From the NCBI RefSeq assembly GCF_006088715.1, contig NZ_CP030771.1:4660001-4724000 (forward strand): DNA of 64,000 nucleotides. Direction: 5' to 3'. This stretch comes from Streptomyces sp. YIM 121038 (GTDB lineage: Bacteria; Actinomycetota; Actinomycetes; Streptomycetales; Streptomycetaceae). The notes under the pieces are model-generated. The model did no database searches. It had not been told where the DNA came from and saw only the letters and a list, made by a program, of their open reading frames with translations. Below, piece by piece: positions 17,155-25,884 of this stretch; the first letter of the stretch is position 1; the number at the start of each line of letters is the position of its first letter. A program made the translations under genes and the position numbers.

Positions 17155-17922
17155 GTGTCTGAGAACTCCCGCCCGAAGGGCGCCCCCCGTTTCCCCGAAG
17201 GTCCCGTGCCCGACCCCTCCGGCGGCCGGTTCGAGCGGCGGATCCGCAGCTTCACGCCGCGCCGCAGCCGGGTCACCACCGCGCAGGGCGACGCCCTGCA
17301 GCGGCTGTGGCCCAAGTGGGGCTTCGACATCGACGGCGCGAAGGTGCTCGACCTCCAGGAGCTGTTCGGCTCCGAGGCGCCCGTCGTCCTGGAGATCGGC
17401 TTCGGCATGGGCGAGGCCACCGCGCAGATGGCGGCCGCGGACCCGGACACGAACATCCTCGCCGTGGACGTGCACACCCCCGGCCAGGGCAACCTGCTGA
17501 ATCTCGCGGAGCGGAACGGCCTGTCCAACATCCGGGTCGCCAACGGCGACGCCGTGATCCTGCTCCGGGAGATGCTCGCCCCGGAGGGCCTGGACGGCGC
17601 CCGCGTGTACTTCCCCGACCCCTGGCCCAAGGCCCGCCACAACAAGCGGCGCCTGATCCAGCCGGACTTCCTGACGCTGCTCGCGCCCCGGCTCAAGCCC
17701 GGCGCGGTGCTGCACTGCGCCACGGACTGGGAGCCGTACGCGGAGCACATGCTGGAGGTGCTCGGCGCGCACCCCGACTTCGAGAACACCCAGGCGGACG
17801 GCGGGTACGCGCCGCGGCCCGACTTCCGGCCGCAGACCCGCTTCGAGGGCCAGGGCCTGCGGAAGGGACACGTCGTGAACGACCTGCTGTTCCGCCGCGC
17901 CGCCACGCTCACCCAGGGCTGA
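17155..17922 (+). CDS. trmB: tRNA (guanine-N7-)-methyltransferase
   Basis: This 255-residue enzyme methylates G46 in the variable loop of tRNAs using S-adenosylmethionine. The SAM-binding motif VVLEIGFGMGEATAQMA is at about residues 77-93. The catalytic region with FPDPWPKARHNKRRL is at about 153-167, a hallmark of TrmB. GTG at 17155 has no ribosome binding site but a -10-like TAAAAT ends ten bases upstream, suggesting a leaderless transcript. The first 30 residues are a streptomycete extension with little similarity to other TrmB proteins. Confidence 0.95.
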   Translation: MSENSRPKGAPRFPEGPVPDPSGGRFERRIRSFTPRRSRVTTAQGDALQRLWPKWGFDIDGAKVLDLQELFGSEAPVVLEIGFGMGEATAQMAAADPDTNILAVDVHTPGQGNLLNLAERNGLSNIRVANGDAVILLREMLAPEGLDGARVYFPDPWPKARHNKRRLIQPDFLTLLAPRLKPGAVLHCATDWEPYAEHMLEVLGAHPDFENTQADGGYAPRPDFRPQTRFEGQGLRKGHVVNDLLFRRAATLTQG

Positions 17923-17958
17923 GGCGCTCCGCGGGCCGCCGGGGCCGGACCACCGCCG

Positions 17959-18057
17959 ACTCCGCGGCCCGCCACCGCCGAGACACCGTCGGGTCCGCGG
18001 CCCGCCACCGCCGAGACACCGCCGACTCCGCCGCCCGCCGTCGCCGAGGCACCGTCG
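17959..18057. repeat. Three tandem 33-bp repeats
   Basis: Three 33-bp units built on ctccgcggcccgccaccgcc plus gagacaccg follow each other between trmB and prsW. The first two differ at few positions and the third at more. The 33-bp period is a multiple of three, but no start or ribosome binding site makes it a gene. Confidence 0.8.
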
Positions 18058-18077
18058 CGGCCCGCCGCAACCCTCGT

Positions 18078-18083
18078 TAGGGT
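18078..18083 (+). promoter_or_regulatory. -10 element of leaderless prsW promoter
   Basis: TAGGGT fits the Streptomyces -10 pattern TAGNNT and ends six bases before the GTG start, so transcription should begin at the start codon. No ribosome binding site exists between them. Confidence 0.55.
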
Positions 18084-18089
18084 CGATCC

Positions 18090-19427
18090 GTGGCCACCAG
18101 CCCCGCACTCCCGAGCCACCCGACGCCGCCCGGCGGGCCCGACGGGTCCGACGCGTCCGCCGGGGCACCCGGGCCCCGGCATCCGCGCTGGTGGCAGCGC
18201 GGGGCCATCCGGGCGACGGGCCTCGTCATCCTGCTCGCCCTCTCCGGCCTGGTGATCCTCGCCCTGGTGCGCGAGCAGACCGGCACCGAGGGCTTCCTGG
18301 TGGGGCTCGGCCTCGCCACGCTCCCCGTGCCGCTGCTGATCGCCGCGTTCCGCTGGCTGGACCGGGTGGCGCCGGGGCCCTGGCGGAACCTGCTGTTCGC
18401 CTTCTCCTGGGGCGCCTGCGCGGCCGCGCTGATAGCGATCATGGCGAACAGCTTCGCGACCCGCTGGATAGCCACCGCGACGGCCGACCCGACCAGCGCG
18501 GACACCCTGGGCGCGACCGTCATAGCGCCCGTCGTCGAGGAGACGGCGAAGGCGGCGGCCGTCCTGCTCGTCTTCCTGTTCCGCAGAGCCGACTTCACCG
18601 GGGTCGTCGACGGGTTCGTGATAGCGGGCGTCACCGCCACCGGCTTCGCGTTCACCGAGAACATCCTCTACCTCGGCAACGCCTTCGGCACCGACCAGCT
18701 CAGCGGCGAGAGCGGCCTCGCCTCGGTGACCGCCGCGACCTTCTTCGTCCGCGTTGTCATGTCACCGTTCGCGCATCCGCTCTTCACCGTGCTCACCGGC
18801 ATCGGCTTCGGCACCGCCGCCGTGACCGCCGAGCACCACACCGCCCGCCGCAGGCTGCTGCCGTGCGCCGGGCTGCTCCTCGCGATGGGCCTGCACGCCT
18901 TCTGGAACGGCTCCGCGGGCTTCGGCGAGTACGGCTTCTTCGTCGTGTACGCGACCTTCATGCTGCCGGTCTTCGGGCTGCTCACCTGGCTGGCCGTCTG
19001 GCTGCGCCGGCGCGAGCTGCGCCTCGTGCGCGACGAGCTGCCCGTGTACGTGGCCGCGGGCTGGTTCACCGCGCCCGAGCCCTACGCGCTGGGCTCCCTG
19101 CCGGCCCGCACGCTCGCCCGTGACTACGCGGCCTTCCACCTGGGCAAGCCCGCGGGCCGCACCGTCGTCGAGTACGAGACGTGCGCGACGGCCCTCGCGC
19201 TCCTGCGCCACCGCGCCCGGCACGGCAGGGGGGGCGCCGACTTCGTCGCGCGGGAGCGGGAGCTCCTCCAGGCCCTGTGGGAGCGCAGGGCCGTGGCCGC
19301 GCCCGCGCTCGGGTACGCGGCGCGGGCGACGGCCCCGGTCCTGGTGCCGCTGCCGCACGCCGCGTACGGGCCCGTCGGGGCGTACGGCCCGGTGCTTCCC
19401 CCGTGCCACAACCCCTATCGGCCCTGA
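18090..19427 (+). CDS. PrsW-family intramembrane metalloprotease
   Basis: The 445-residue membrane protein belongs to the PrsW family, which in Bacillus subtilis performs site-1 cleavage of the anti-sigma factor RsiW. The family motifs are visible: VVEETAKAAAVL (EExxK) at about residues 148-160, FAFTENILYL at about 189-198, and later conserved histidines in FAHPLFT and GLHAFWNG. About eight transmembrane segments span residues 40-310, followed by a roughly 130-residue soluble C-terminal tail. The tail and the Pro-rich N-terminus are actinobacterial additions. GTG at 18090 has a TAGGGT -10 six bases upstream, indicating a leaderless message. A sigma/anti-sigma substrate elsewhere in the genome is plausible but not shown. 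Confidence 0.88.
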   Translation: MATSPALPSHPTPPGGPDGSDASAGAPGPRHPRWWQRGAIRATGLVILLALSGLVILALVREQTGTEGFLVGLGLATLPVPLLIAAFRWLDRVAPGPWRNLLFAFSWGACAAALIAIMANSFATRWIATATADPTSADTLGATVIAPVVEETAKAAAVLLVFLFRRADFTGVVDGFVIAGVTATGFAFTENILYLGNAFGTDQLSGESGLASVTAATFFVRVVMSPFAHPLFTVLTGIGFGTAAVTAEHHTARRRLLPCAGLLLAMGLHAFWNGSAGFGEYGFFVVYATFMLPVFGLLTWLAVWLRRRELRLVRDELPVYVAAGWFTAPEPYALGSLPARTLARDYAAFHLGKPAGRTVVEYETCATALALLRHRARHGRGGADFVARERELLQALWERRAVAAPALGYAARATAPVLVPLPHAAYGPVGAYGPVLPPCHNPYRP

Positions 19428-19429
19428 CG

Positions 19430-20374
19430 TCAGGCGGAGGCCGCCGTGAGGGCCGCGAGCTCGGCCCCGGTCAGCTCCAGGTCGCCCACCGCGAGGAGCG
19501 CCGGAAGCTGCTCCAGGGTGCGGGCCGATGCGATCGGCGCCGCCACGGTCGGCTGCGCGGCGAGCCAGGCGAGGGCGACGGTGGCGACCTGCGCGTCGTG
19601 GGCCTCGGCCACCTCGTCGAGGGCCGTGAGGACGCGGCGGCCGCGCTCGGTGGCCAGATACTCGCCCGCCTTCTCGGCCCGGGCGCTGTCGACCTCCGTG
19701 CCCGGGCGGTACTTGCCGGTCAGGAAGCCCGCGGCGAGGCCGAAGTACGGGACGGCGGCGAGCCCGGAGCGCGAGGCGATCTCCTGGAGCGGGCCCTCGT
19801 AGGTGTCGCGCGAGACGAGGTTGTAGTGCGGCTGGAGCGCCACGTACCGCACCAGGCCCTCGCGGTCGGAGAAGTCGAGGGACTCCTGGAGGCGCTCGGG
19901 GGTGATGTTCGACGCGGCGATCGCGCGCACCTTGCCGGACCGCACCAGCTCGTCGAGGGCGGTGATGAACTCCTCGACGGGCACGGACGGGTCGTCGTAG
20001 TGCGTGTAGTACAGGTCGATGTAGTCGGTGCCGAGGCGGCGCAGCGACTCCTCGGCGGCGGCCTTGATGGTGCTCGCGGACAGGCCCTTGTACTCGGGCA
20101 GCGCGCCGACCTTGGTGGCGACCACGACGTCGTCGCGGTTGCCGCGCTCGGCCATCCACCGCCCGAGGACGGTCTCGGACTCGCCGCCCTTGTTGCCGGG
20201 CACCCAGAACGTGTAGGCGTCCGCGGTGTCTATGAAGTTGCCGCCCGCGGCGGCGTAGGCGTCGAGGACGGCGAAGGACTGGTCCTGGTCGGCGGTCCAG
20301 CCGAAGACGTTGCCGCCGAGGGCGAGCGGGAAGACTTCGAGGTCGGACGATCCCAGAGGGCGAAGAGTGGTCAT
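19430..20374 (-). CDS. Aldo/keto reductase
   Basis: This 314-residue NADPH-dependent oxidoreductase has the TIM-barrel AKR fold. The catalytic tetrad is recognisable: Asp and Tyr in FIDTADAY (about residues 47-54), Lys in VVVATKVG (about 83-90) and His in YYTHYDD (about 122-128). The C-terminal cofactor segment PIASARTLEQL is present. It resembles the general-stress AKR subgroup acting on aldehydes and ketones; the physiological substrate is unclear. ATG at 20374 follows a weak purine-rich stretch. It converges on prsW with only 2 bases between the stops. Confidence 0.9.
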   Translation of the reverse strand: MTTLRPLGSSDLEVFPLALGGNVFGWTADQDQSFAVLDAYAAAGGNFIDTADAYTFWVPGNKGGESETVLGRWMAERGNRDDVVVATKVGALPEYKGLSASTIKAAAEESLRRLGTDYIDLYYTHYDDPSVPVEEFITALDELVRSGKVRAIAASNITPERLQESLDFSDREGLVRYVALQPHYNLVSRDTYEGPLQEIASRSGLAAVPYFGLAAGFLTGKYRPGTEVDSARAEKAGEYLATERGRRVLTALDEVAEAHDAQVATVALAWLAAQPTVAAPIASARTLEQLPALLAVGDLELTGAELAALTAASA

Positions 20375-20695
20375 ACCGGCGCCAACATCCTTGCGAAGTC
20401 GGGAATTCCGGTGAGGGACGGCGGATTCCAGACAACGGATTCCAGGATGCGGAACCCGGTCGGGGAGGCCGCGGGACGCGGGAACCGGCGGCCCTGGCGT
20501 CGGGGGGTCGTCGCCAGGGCCGCCGGAGTCTGAGGACCCTTCGCGGTCAGCCGCCAGCCGTCGGCTCGCGGCCGTCGGGAGTCAGCGGCCGGGGGTCAGC
20601 GGCTAGCGGCCGTCGGAGGCCAGCGGCCGGAGGCCAGCCGTCGGCTCGCGGCCGTCGGCGGGGCGCGCGGCCACGGGGCTTCGCGGCGGGCGGGA
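20375..20695. other. Gene-free region with short GC-rich repeats
   Basis: This 321-bp stretch lies upstream of the reductase and downstream of the M23 gene. From 20545 to 20660 it is built of shuffled GTCAGCGGCC/GCCGTCGG words; cagccgtcggctcgcggccg occurs twice about 75 bases apart. No gene or clear terminator is seen. Confidence 0.5.
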
Positions 20696-21841
20696 TCAGG
20701 GCGTCAGGCCCTTGCCGCGCAGCCAGGACAGCGGGTCGATGGCCGCGCCGCCGCCCGTCCTGACCTCCAGGTGGAGGTGGACCCCGGTGACGTTGCCCGT
20801 GCCGCCCATGCGGCCGATGACGTCGCCGGTGCTGACCTTCTGGCCCACGCTGACGGAGAGCGAGGACTGGTGGCAGTACCAGATCTCGGTGCCGTCATCG
20901 AGCTTCAGGACCGTGCGGTAGCCGTACGCGCCCGCCCAGCCGGCCTCCGTGATGGTGCCGGAGTGGACGGCCTTGAGCGGGGAGCCGTTGGGGCCCGCGA
21001 AGTCCAGGCCGGTGTGCCGCCCGGAGGACCACATGGAGCCGGAGTCGCCGAAGTGGGAGGTGAGGACGTACGAGGAGGCGGGGAGCGTGAAGCTCTTGGC
21101 GAGCTTCGCGAGGCGCTCGGCCTCGCGCTTCTTGCGGGCCGCCTCCTCCTTCTTCCGCTTCTCCTCCGCGGCCTTCGCCTTGACCTCGGCCGCCGCCTTG
21201 CCCTGCTGGGCCGTGGCGGTCGCGGCGGCCCTGGCCACGGCCGCGTCCTCGGCCTGCCTGCGCTGCGCGTCGTCCGCCTGGTGGTGCTGGTTCTCGGCCT
21301 GCTGGAGGATGCGGGCCCGCAGGGCCTCCCCCGCGTCCGTGGTGCCCCGCTCGGCGTCGGCGCCGGTGACGCCCGCGGAGCTGAGGGGCGCCGCGGCCGC
21401 GGCGGTGGCCGGGGCGGCGGTGTCGTCGCCGTCGACCAGGGCGCCGACGCCCGGCAGCGAGTCCGCGACGGACGCCAGGTCCGGCAGGGCGATGGAGACG
21501 GGCGGCTTGCCGCCCTGCGCGGTGGCGATGCCGCCCGCGCCGACGGCGGCGATGACGCCGACGCCGAGGACGGTGGAGCTGCGGGCGAGGCCGCCGCCGC
21601 CCTTCTTGTGGATGCGGTGCTTGCCGCGCACGGGGCGGACGGTCTCCGCGGTGGGGTTCCACTCCTCCCAGGAGGCCGGGGGCTCCTGGGCGGCGTAACC
21701 GGCATACCCGGCGGGCGCGGAGGCCTCGGCGTGGTCGGCGTGCCCGGTGTGTCCCCCGGGTCCTTCGCCGCCGTCGGCACCCTCGATGAGGCTGCCGTGG
21801 GGTATGTAGAGCGCTTCTGGGGCAGGCCGGTTGGACGCCAC
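20696..21841 (-). CDS. M23 peptidase, membrane-anchored muralytic enzyme
   Basis: The 381-residue protein has a hydrophilic cytoplasmic N-terminus, a signal-anchor at about residues 87-108 (STVLGVGVIAAVGAGGIATA), an alanine/lysine coiled-coil-like stretch (about 165-245) and a C-terminal LytM/M23 peptidase domain (about 255-381). The zinc ligands are seen as HTGLD (HxxxD) and HLHLE (HxH). Such enzymes cleave peptidoglycan cross-links outside the membrane. GTG at 21841 follows an excellent AAGGAG ribosome binding site. Its 5' leader carries a c-di-AMP riboswitch, the typical control of streptomycete cell-wall hydrolases, linking expression to turgor and germination signalling. Confidence 0.92.
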   Translation of the reverse strand: MASNRPAPEALYIPHGSLIEGADGGEGPGGHTGHADHAEASAPAGYAGYAAQEPPASWEEWNPTAETVRPVRGKHRIHKKGGGGLARSSTVLGVGVIAAVGAGGIATAQGGKPPVSIALPDLASVADSLPGVGALVDGDDTAAPATAAAAAPLSSAGVTGADAERGTTDAGEALRARILQQAENQHHQADDAQRRQAEDAAVARAAATATAQQGKAAAEVKAKAAEEKRKKEEAARKKREAERLAKLAKSFTLPASSYVLTSHFGDSGSMWSSGRHTGLDFAGPNGSPLKAVHSGTITEAGWAGAYGYRTVLKLDDGTEIWYCHQSSLSVSVGQKVSTGDVIGRMGGTGNVTGVHLHLEVRTGGGAAIDPLSWLRGKGLTP

Positions 21842-21867
21842 GGGGGCGCACTCCTTTCCTTCCTTCT

Positions 21868-22031
21868 CGCCTACCGGGTTAGCTGACGGGTTCGGAGCAG
21901 GAAGGTCTCCTACGGCCGCTGCTCGTGCACGGCGGATACGGGTCCGCGTGCGCGAGAGGCGTCCGATTCACCCCAAGATGGTGGTTCCCCGGCTCCCTTG
22001 CGGGATTAGGCGCGTGCGCGCGGAGCCGCCG
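21868..22031 (-). ncRNA. Cyclic di-AMP riboswitch (ydaO-yuaA leader)
   Basis: The minus-strand leader of the M23 gene contains the conserved core of the ydaO motif. TTGGGGTGAATC is present at 21965-21976, preceded by GGGGAACCACC and by a GC-rich helix from about 22031. The hallmark 3' segment GTCAGCTAACCCGGTAGGCG lies at 21868-21887. The ribosome binding site begins within 15 bases of that end. In Streptomyces this riboswitch precedes rpf and other wall-hydrolase genes and, as known for the class, c-di-AMP binding turns expression off. Boundaries are approximate; the promoter should lie between 22040 and 22250. Confidence 0.88.
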
Positions 22032-22253
22032 GGTGTGACGGCTGGGACGACCGCGCTGCGTTATCGAACGTTAATAGACAGCGGGTCGGTATTCCAAGCT
22101 GTTCGGGTTGATCGTTAACGCTTACGCCACGAACACAACGGGACATCAAGGCCGGGAATAGGGCGAGTTGAGCGCGTGCCATGACGCTGCGCAGTGGAAT
22201 CGATCTTCAGGTATGGATGACGGGTCGTCAGTTGCGCTGCGCTGGGGCTCCGT
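22032..22253. other. Upstream region of the riboswitch-controlled M23 gene
   Basis: This is the AT-richer part of the 412-bp spacer between the two minus-strand genes. It holds AACGTTA and CGTTAACG words at about 22066-22074 and 22111-22118 and should contain the M23 promoter, but I cannot pick one -10/-35 pair with confidence. Confidence 0.4.
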
Positions 22254-23363
22254 TCAGTCACGGGGTGTGACGGGCCGTCGTACGGCGAGGAGGGCCATGT
22301 CGTCGGTGGCGCCGCCGCCGGTGTGGTCGAGGACCTCGGCGACGAGCGTGGACAGGAGCGCGTCGGGGGCGTCCGCGCCCGAGAAGACGCGGCCGCCGAG
22401 CCGGGCCGCGGGGTCGTAGAAGACACCCCGCGCGTCCCGGGCCTCGCTGAGCCCGTCGGTGTGCAGCAGCAGCGTGGATCCGGGCGGGAAGTCGGTCTCG
22501 TCCGCGCGGTCGGGCCAGACGCCGAGGTCGCCCATGCCGAGCGGCAGCGCGGGTTCGGCGGGCGAGAGCACGCGCAGGCGCCCGTCGGCGCGCAGCAGCA
22601 GCGGCTCGGGGTGGCCGCGGTTGACCAGGCGCACGCTGCCGCCGCCGCGCGGGATCTCCGCGAGGACCGCCGTGGTGAACCCTTCGAAGGCGTCGAGCCC
22701 GTCGCGCCGCGTGCCCTCGCGCGCCAGGGCACGCTCCAGGCGCTGCGCCACGGCTTCCAGGGTGGCCTCCTGCTCGGCCGCCTCGCGGAAGGCGCCGATG
22801 ACGACGGCGACGGCGGCCACCGCGCCCATGCCCTTGCCGCGTACGTCGCCGACGATGAGGCGGACGCCGTGCGGGGTGTCCTGCACCGCGTACAGGTCGC
22901 CGCCGATGAAGGCGTCGGCCTGCGCGGCCTCGTACCGGGCGGCGACGTCCAGGCCGCCGATGCGCGGGTCCGGCTGCGGCAGGACGGCCCGCTGCGCGGC
23001 CTCGGCGATGGAGCGGGCGGAGGCGAGGCGGGCGTCGCCGCGGCGGACGACGCGGTTGATCACGACGGCGAGGGCGCCGACGGTGAGCATGGTGACGAAG
23101 GAGGTGACGACCTCGACGTCCACGCCCGCGTGGTTGTCGATGCGCAGGGCGAGCACGGCGGCGCAGGACACGGCGGCCGTCGCCACGGTGGTGCCGAGCG
23201 AGAAGAACGGGGCCGCGATCAGGGGCGCGGCGGCGAACAGCGGGGACGCGGTGAACTGGGGCGGCGTGAGCGCGTCGAAGGCGACCCCGACGAGGATCAG
23301 GAGCGGGGGCAGCACGCGGGTGAGGGCCCGCTCGCGACGCGGTGCCCGGCCCTCAGCGCCCAT
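22254..23363 (-). CDS. Membrane SpoIIE-type PP2C phosphatase
   Basis: The 369-residue protein has a basic N-terminus, about four transmembrane helices at residues 17-115 and a cytoplasmic SpoIIE/PP2C phosphatase domain from about 135 to the end. Metal-binding motifs GGDLYAV and GDVRGKG are present, as are LLLHTDGLSEARD and the terminal DDMALLAVR. Streptomycetes encode dozens of these proteins, which act on anti-anti-sigma factors. The N-terminal membrane module is the short 7TM-like type found in many of them. I start it at ATG 23363; the open frame to 23597 is low-complexity. No partner gene is adjacent. Confidence 0.87.
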   Translation of the reverse strand: MGAEGRAPRRERALTRVLPPLLILVGVAFDALTPPQFTASPLFAAAPLIAAPFFSLGTTVATAAVSCAAVLALRIDNHAGVDVEVVTSFVTMLTVGALAVVINRVVRRGDARLASARSIAEAAQRAVLPQPDPRIGGLDVAARYEAAQADAFIGGDLYAVQDTPHGVRLIVGDVRGKGMGAVAAVAVVIGAFREAAEQEATLEAVAQRLERALAREGTRRDGLDAFEGFTTAVLAEIPRGGGSVRLVNRGHPEPLLLRADGRLRVLSPAEPALPLGMGDLGVWPDRADETDFPPGSTLLLHTDGLSEARDARGVFYDPAARLGGRVFSGADAPDALLSTLVAEVLDHTGGGATDDMALLAVRRPVTPRD

Positions 23364-23676
23364 GGCGCGCCCCCGGCCCGGCACCGGTACGGAGGTCCCC
23401 ACCGCCCAAAGCAACCACCGCTCGACTCCCGCCGCAGACCCGCCGCATCGGCCCAAGGCTTCCCGCGTTGGGGCCCGGGGGCGACCCGGCGTGCTCCGAG
23501 TGGGTGATCCGGCGGGCAGCGTGCGCCCTGGCGCGGGGCGGTGGCGCGCCGACCCGCGCGGACGGCGTGCGCCCCGCCCGGCGGCGGCCTCTGGCACCGG
23601 CCCCTGACGGCGGCCCTGGCGGCGCCCCGTGCTCGCGGCGCTCCGGAGCCCCGGCGCCGCCCCGGGCCACCGGAAC
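23364..23676. other. Gene-free region upstream of the phosphatase gene
   Basis: About 310 bp of GC-rich sequence separate the phosphatase start from the terminator of the initiator tRNA. Frames are open on both strands but none has a ribosome binding site or characteristic composition. I see no repeat or clear promoter. Confidence 0.45.
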
Positions 23677-23716
23677 GCCGAAGGCCCGGAATCCCTGAGG
23701 ATTCCGGGCCTTCGGC
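23677..23716 (-). terminator. Terminator of the initiator tRNA gene
   Basis: A perfect 18-bp stem (GCCGAAGGCCCGGAATCC and its complement) with a CTGA loop begins 7 bases downstream of the tRNA 3' end on the minus strand. Confidence 0.85.
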
Positions 23717-23723
23717 TCTTGAG

Positions 23724-23797
23724 TAGCGGGGACAGGATTTGAACCTGCGACCTCTGGGTTATGAGCCCAGCGAGCTACCGAGCTGCTCCACCCCGCG
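23724..23797 (-). tRNA. Initiator tRNA-fMet (CAT)
   Basis: The cloverleaf has anticodon CAT. It carries initiator hallmarks: an unpaired first base of the acceptor stem (C1 against T72) and three consecutive G:C pairs in the anticodon stem (CTGGG-CTCATAA-CCCAG). The TTCAAAT T-loop is normal. CCA is not encoded. A strong hairpin terminator follows. Confidence 0.95.
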
Positions 23798-23866
23798 TCG
23801 GTGAACCCAACAGTACGCCATCAGGGGCACAGAACGCGAACTGGTACCCGAGGTGCCCTCCGCGCC

Positions 23867-25126
23867 TCAGGTGTTCTCCGCGTGCGTCAGCGTCTCCCAG
23901 GCCACGAACAGGTCGTCGGTGCCTTCCGGGCGCCGCTCCAGGGTGAGCTTCCGGGTGTTCGGCAGGTCCATGCCGAGGCGGCCGCGCAGATGGTTCAGGC
24001 CGACCTCCGTGTCGGGCCCGAGGTCGCGCTGGAGCCTGCCGCCGCACAGCCAGCCGGGTGCGGTGGCGCCGAGCTGGTAGCCGGAGTGGAACTCGAAGGC
24101 GGCCCGCAGCCGGTCCTTGACCTCGGCGTACAGGTCGACGCCCTGGTGCCAGGCCGTCTCGGCGATGTGGGCGGTGGCGGCCAGGGAGTACCCGGCGTGC
24201 TTGAAGTTGCGGCAGGTCTCCTGCGCGAGCCCGTCGGCGAACTTCTTCTGTCCGAACCAGTAGCGGCTCAGCTCTGCCGCCGTGTCGAGGTCGCTGCCCC
24301 GGGGCGCCACGGGCAGCGGTCCGTCGGACTTCAGATAGAAGTACGCGGGCACGCGGCCACGGAAGTGGCGCACCGCCTCCTCGAAGGCCGCGTGGTCGTC
24401 GAGGAACACCGCCATGCCGATGACGGCGTCGGCCATGACGAGGTCCCAGTTGCCGTTGGACTCGACCGAACCGGCCACGACCTGGGGCAGATAGGCGTTG
24501 CGGAGCATCCGCTCGAAGCGCAGCAGGTCGCCGTCGGCCCAGCCGTCGTAGGTGTAGCGCACGGCCTCGGCCGCGCGCGCCCAGGAGCTGGCGGCCCAGG
24601 CGGTCTGCAGGCCCGCGTTGGCCTCCGTGTGCCGGGTGACGACCCGGGCCCAGGCGTCCATGATCGCGATGGCCTTCTCGGCGTGGGCGCGGTCGCCGGT
24701 GACGTTGTAGAGCAGTGCCTGGGTGTACGCGGCCAGGGCGTCCTCGCGCTCCTCCACGCAGCCCTGGCCCGGCTCGTTGCCGGGCGGGCAGGCGACCACG
24801 GCGTACGGCTTCGGGCGGTAGTCGGCGGCCGCGTACTTGCTGGCGCGCAGCTGCTCGTACGCCGTGCGCCAGGGCTGCTCGCGGGCCGCGACGTGGGCGC
24901 GCACCCGGTCGAACTGGGCCTTGCTGACGAGGACACCCGGATGGCTGAAGGGCAGGTCGGCGCGGCGGGCGGGGGCGGTGGCCGCGTCGCCGGGCCCGTC
25001 GGAGCCGCCGCAGGCCGGGGCGGCGAGGGCGAGGAGCAGGGCGAGGGCCGCCCCGCGGATCCGGCGGCCGCGTATGCCCCCGCGGGGCCCGCGGGACCGG
25101 GCCCCTGGTTGTGCCTGAGCCGCCAT
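23867..25126 (-). CDS. Secreted alginate-lyase-family (PL5-like) protein
   Basis: This 419-residue protein has an N-terminal export signal with basic RGRRIRG, a hydrophobic core (ALALLLALAAPAC) and a cysteine suggesting a lipoprotein, although the lipobox APAC is imperfect. The mature part is an all-helical toroid of the alginate lyase family, with SNGNWDLVMADAVIGMAVF and FHSGYQLGA segments. These enzymes cleave uronic-acid polysaccharides by beta-elimination; many actinobacterial members have unknown substrates. ATG at 25126 follows GGAGG by six bases. It sits between a tRNA gene and a divergent ECF sigma gene, with nothing else of polysaccharide metabolism beside it. Confidence 0.82.
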   Translation of the reverse strand: MAAQAQPGARSRGPRGGIRGRRIRGAALALLLALAAPACGGSDGPGDAATAPARRADLPFSHPGVLVSKAQFDRVRAHVAAREQPWRTAYEQLRASKYAAADYRPKPYAVVACPPGNEPGQGCVEEREDALAAYTQALLYNVTGDRAHAEKAIAIMDAWARVVTRHTEANAGLQTAWAASSWARAAEAVRYTYDGWADGDLLRFERMLRNAYLPQVVAGSVESNGNWDLVMADAVIGMAVFLDDHAAFEEAVRHFRGRVPAYFYLKSDGPLPVAPRGSDLDTAAELSRYWFGQKKFADGLAQETCRNFKHAGYSLAATAHIAETAWHQGVDLYAEVKDRLRAAFEFHSGYQLGATAPGWLCGGRLQRDLGPDTEVGLNHLRGRLGMDLPNTRKLTLERRPEGTDDLFVAWETLTHAENT

Positions 25127-25222
25127 GCCGCACCTCCGGATCACGTTCCACTGGCAGCGTGCCGCGGCGGCGCCGGGGGCGCAGGATTTGTTGGGCCGGT
25201 CGTGGGGCGCCCCGCCGCCGAC

Positions 25223-25267
25223 GCGGGCGGCGAACCCGCGGGCAGGGCGGGCGGCGAACCCGCGGGC
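25223..25267. repeat. Two tandem copies of a 24-bp repeat
   Basis: GCGGGCGGCGAACCCGCGGGC occurs at 25223-25243 and again at 25247-25267. Each copy contains a CCCGCGGG palindrome. The repeats lie between the divergent lyase-like gene and the ECF sigma gene. Confidence 0.75.
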
Positions 25268-25386
25268 GCCGCGGGCCGCGTCCGGCCTGTGACCGTCGTC
25301 ACCTGGATCTTTCGTCTTCCGTGTCATCCGGACGCGGGTCGGCGGGCGTATGCACGGTGAGACCAAGGAGATCCGGGAGCAATCTG

Positions 25387-25884
25387 TTGACCGTCGAGGA
25401 GTTCGAGGAGTTCTACGCGCACGCGGCCGCACGACTGACGGGGCAGCTGTACGTGATGCTCGGTGACCTGCACGAAGCGCAGGACGTCGTGCAGGAGGCG
25501 TTCGTCAAGGGCTGGAGCCGCCGGGGGCGGCTCGACCGCGACGGCCGCCCCGAGGCGTGGATCCGCACCGTCGCCTGGCGGCTCGCGGTGAGCCGCTGGC
25601 GCGGCGTGCGCCGCTCGGCGTCGGCCTGGCAGCGCAGCGGCGCCCCGCCGCACACCGAGGGCCCTGGCCCCGAATCGGTCGCCCTGGTCGAGGCGTTGCG
25701 CGAACTGCCGCCGCAGCAGCGGCGGACGCTCGCCCTGCACTACATGTGCGACCTCTCCGTCGAGCAGATCGCCGGGGAGACCGGCCTGTCCCCCGGCACG
25801 GTCAAGACCCATCTCTCCCGCGGCCGTGCCGCGCTCGCCCTCCGTCTGACAGACCCGCGTACCGAGGAGGCCCCCGGTGTCTGA
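25387..25884 (+). CDS. ECF-type RNA polymerase sigma factor
   Basis: This 165-residue protein has sigma region 2 at about residues 5-65 (DLHEAQDVVQEAFVKGW, the core-binding and -10 recognition part) and region 4 at about 105-160 (LRELPPQQRRTLALHYM then EQIAGETGLSPGTVKTHLSRGR). It would direct RNA polymerase to a small stress regulon. I choose TTG at 25387, with GGGAGC seven bases upstream; an in-frame GTG at 25357 is possible but has no ribosome binding site. The stop overlaps the start of the next gene by 8 bases, so the downstream membrane protein is very likely its co-translated regulator. Confidence 0.85.
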   Translation: MTVEEFEEFYAHAAARLTGQLYVMLGDLHEAQDVVQEAFVKGWSRRGRLDRDGRPEAWIRTVAWRLAVSRWRGVRRSASAWQRSGAPPHTEGPGPESVALVEALRELPPQQRRTLALHYMCDLSVEQIAGETGLSPGTVKTHLSRGRAALALRLTDPRTEEAPGV

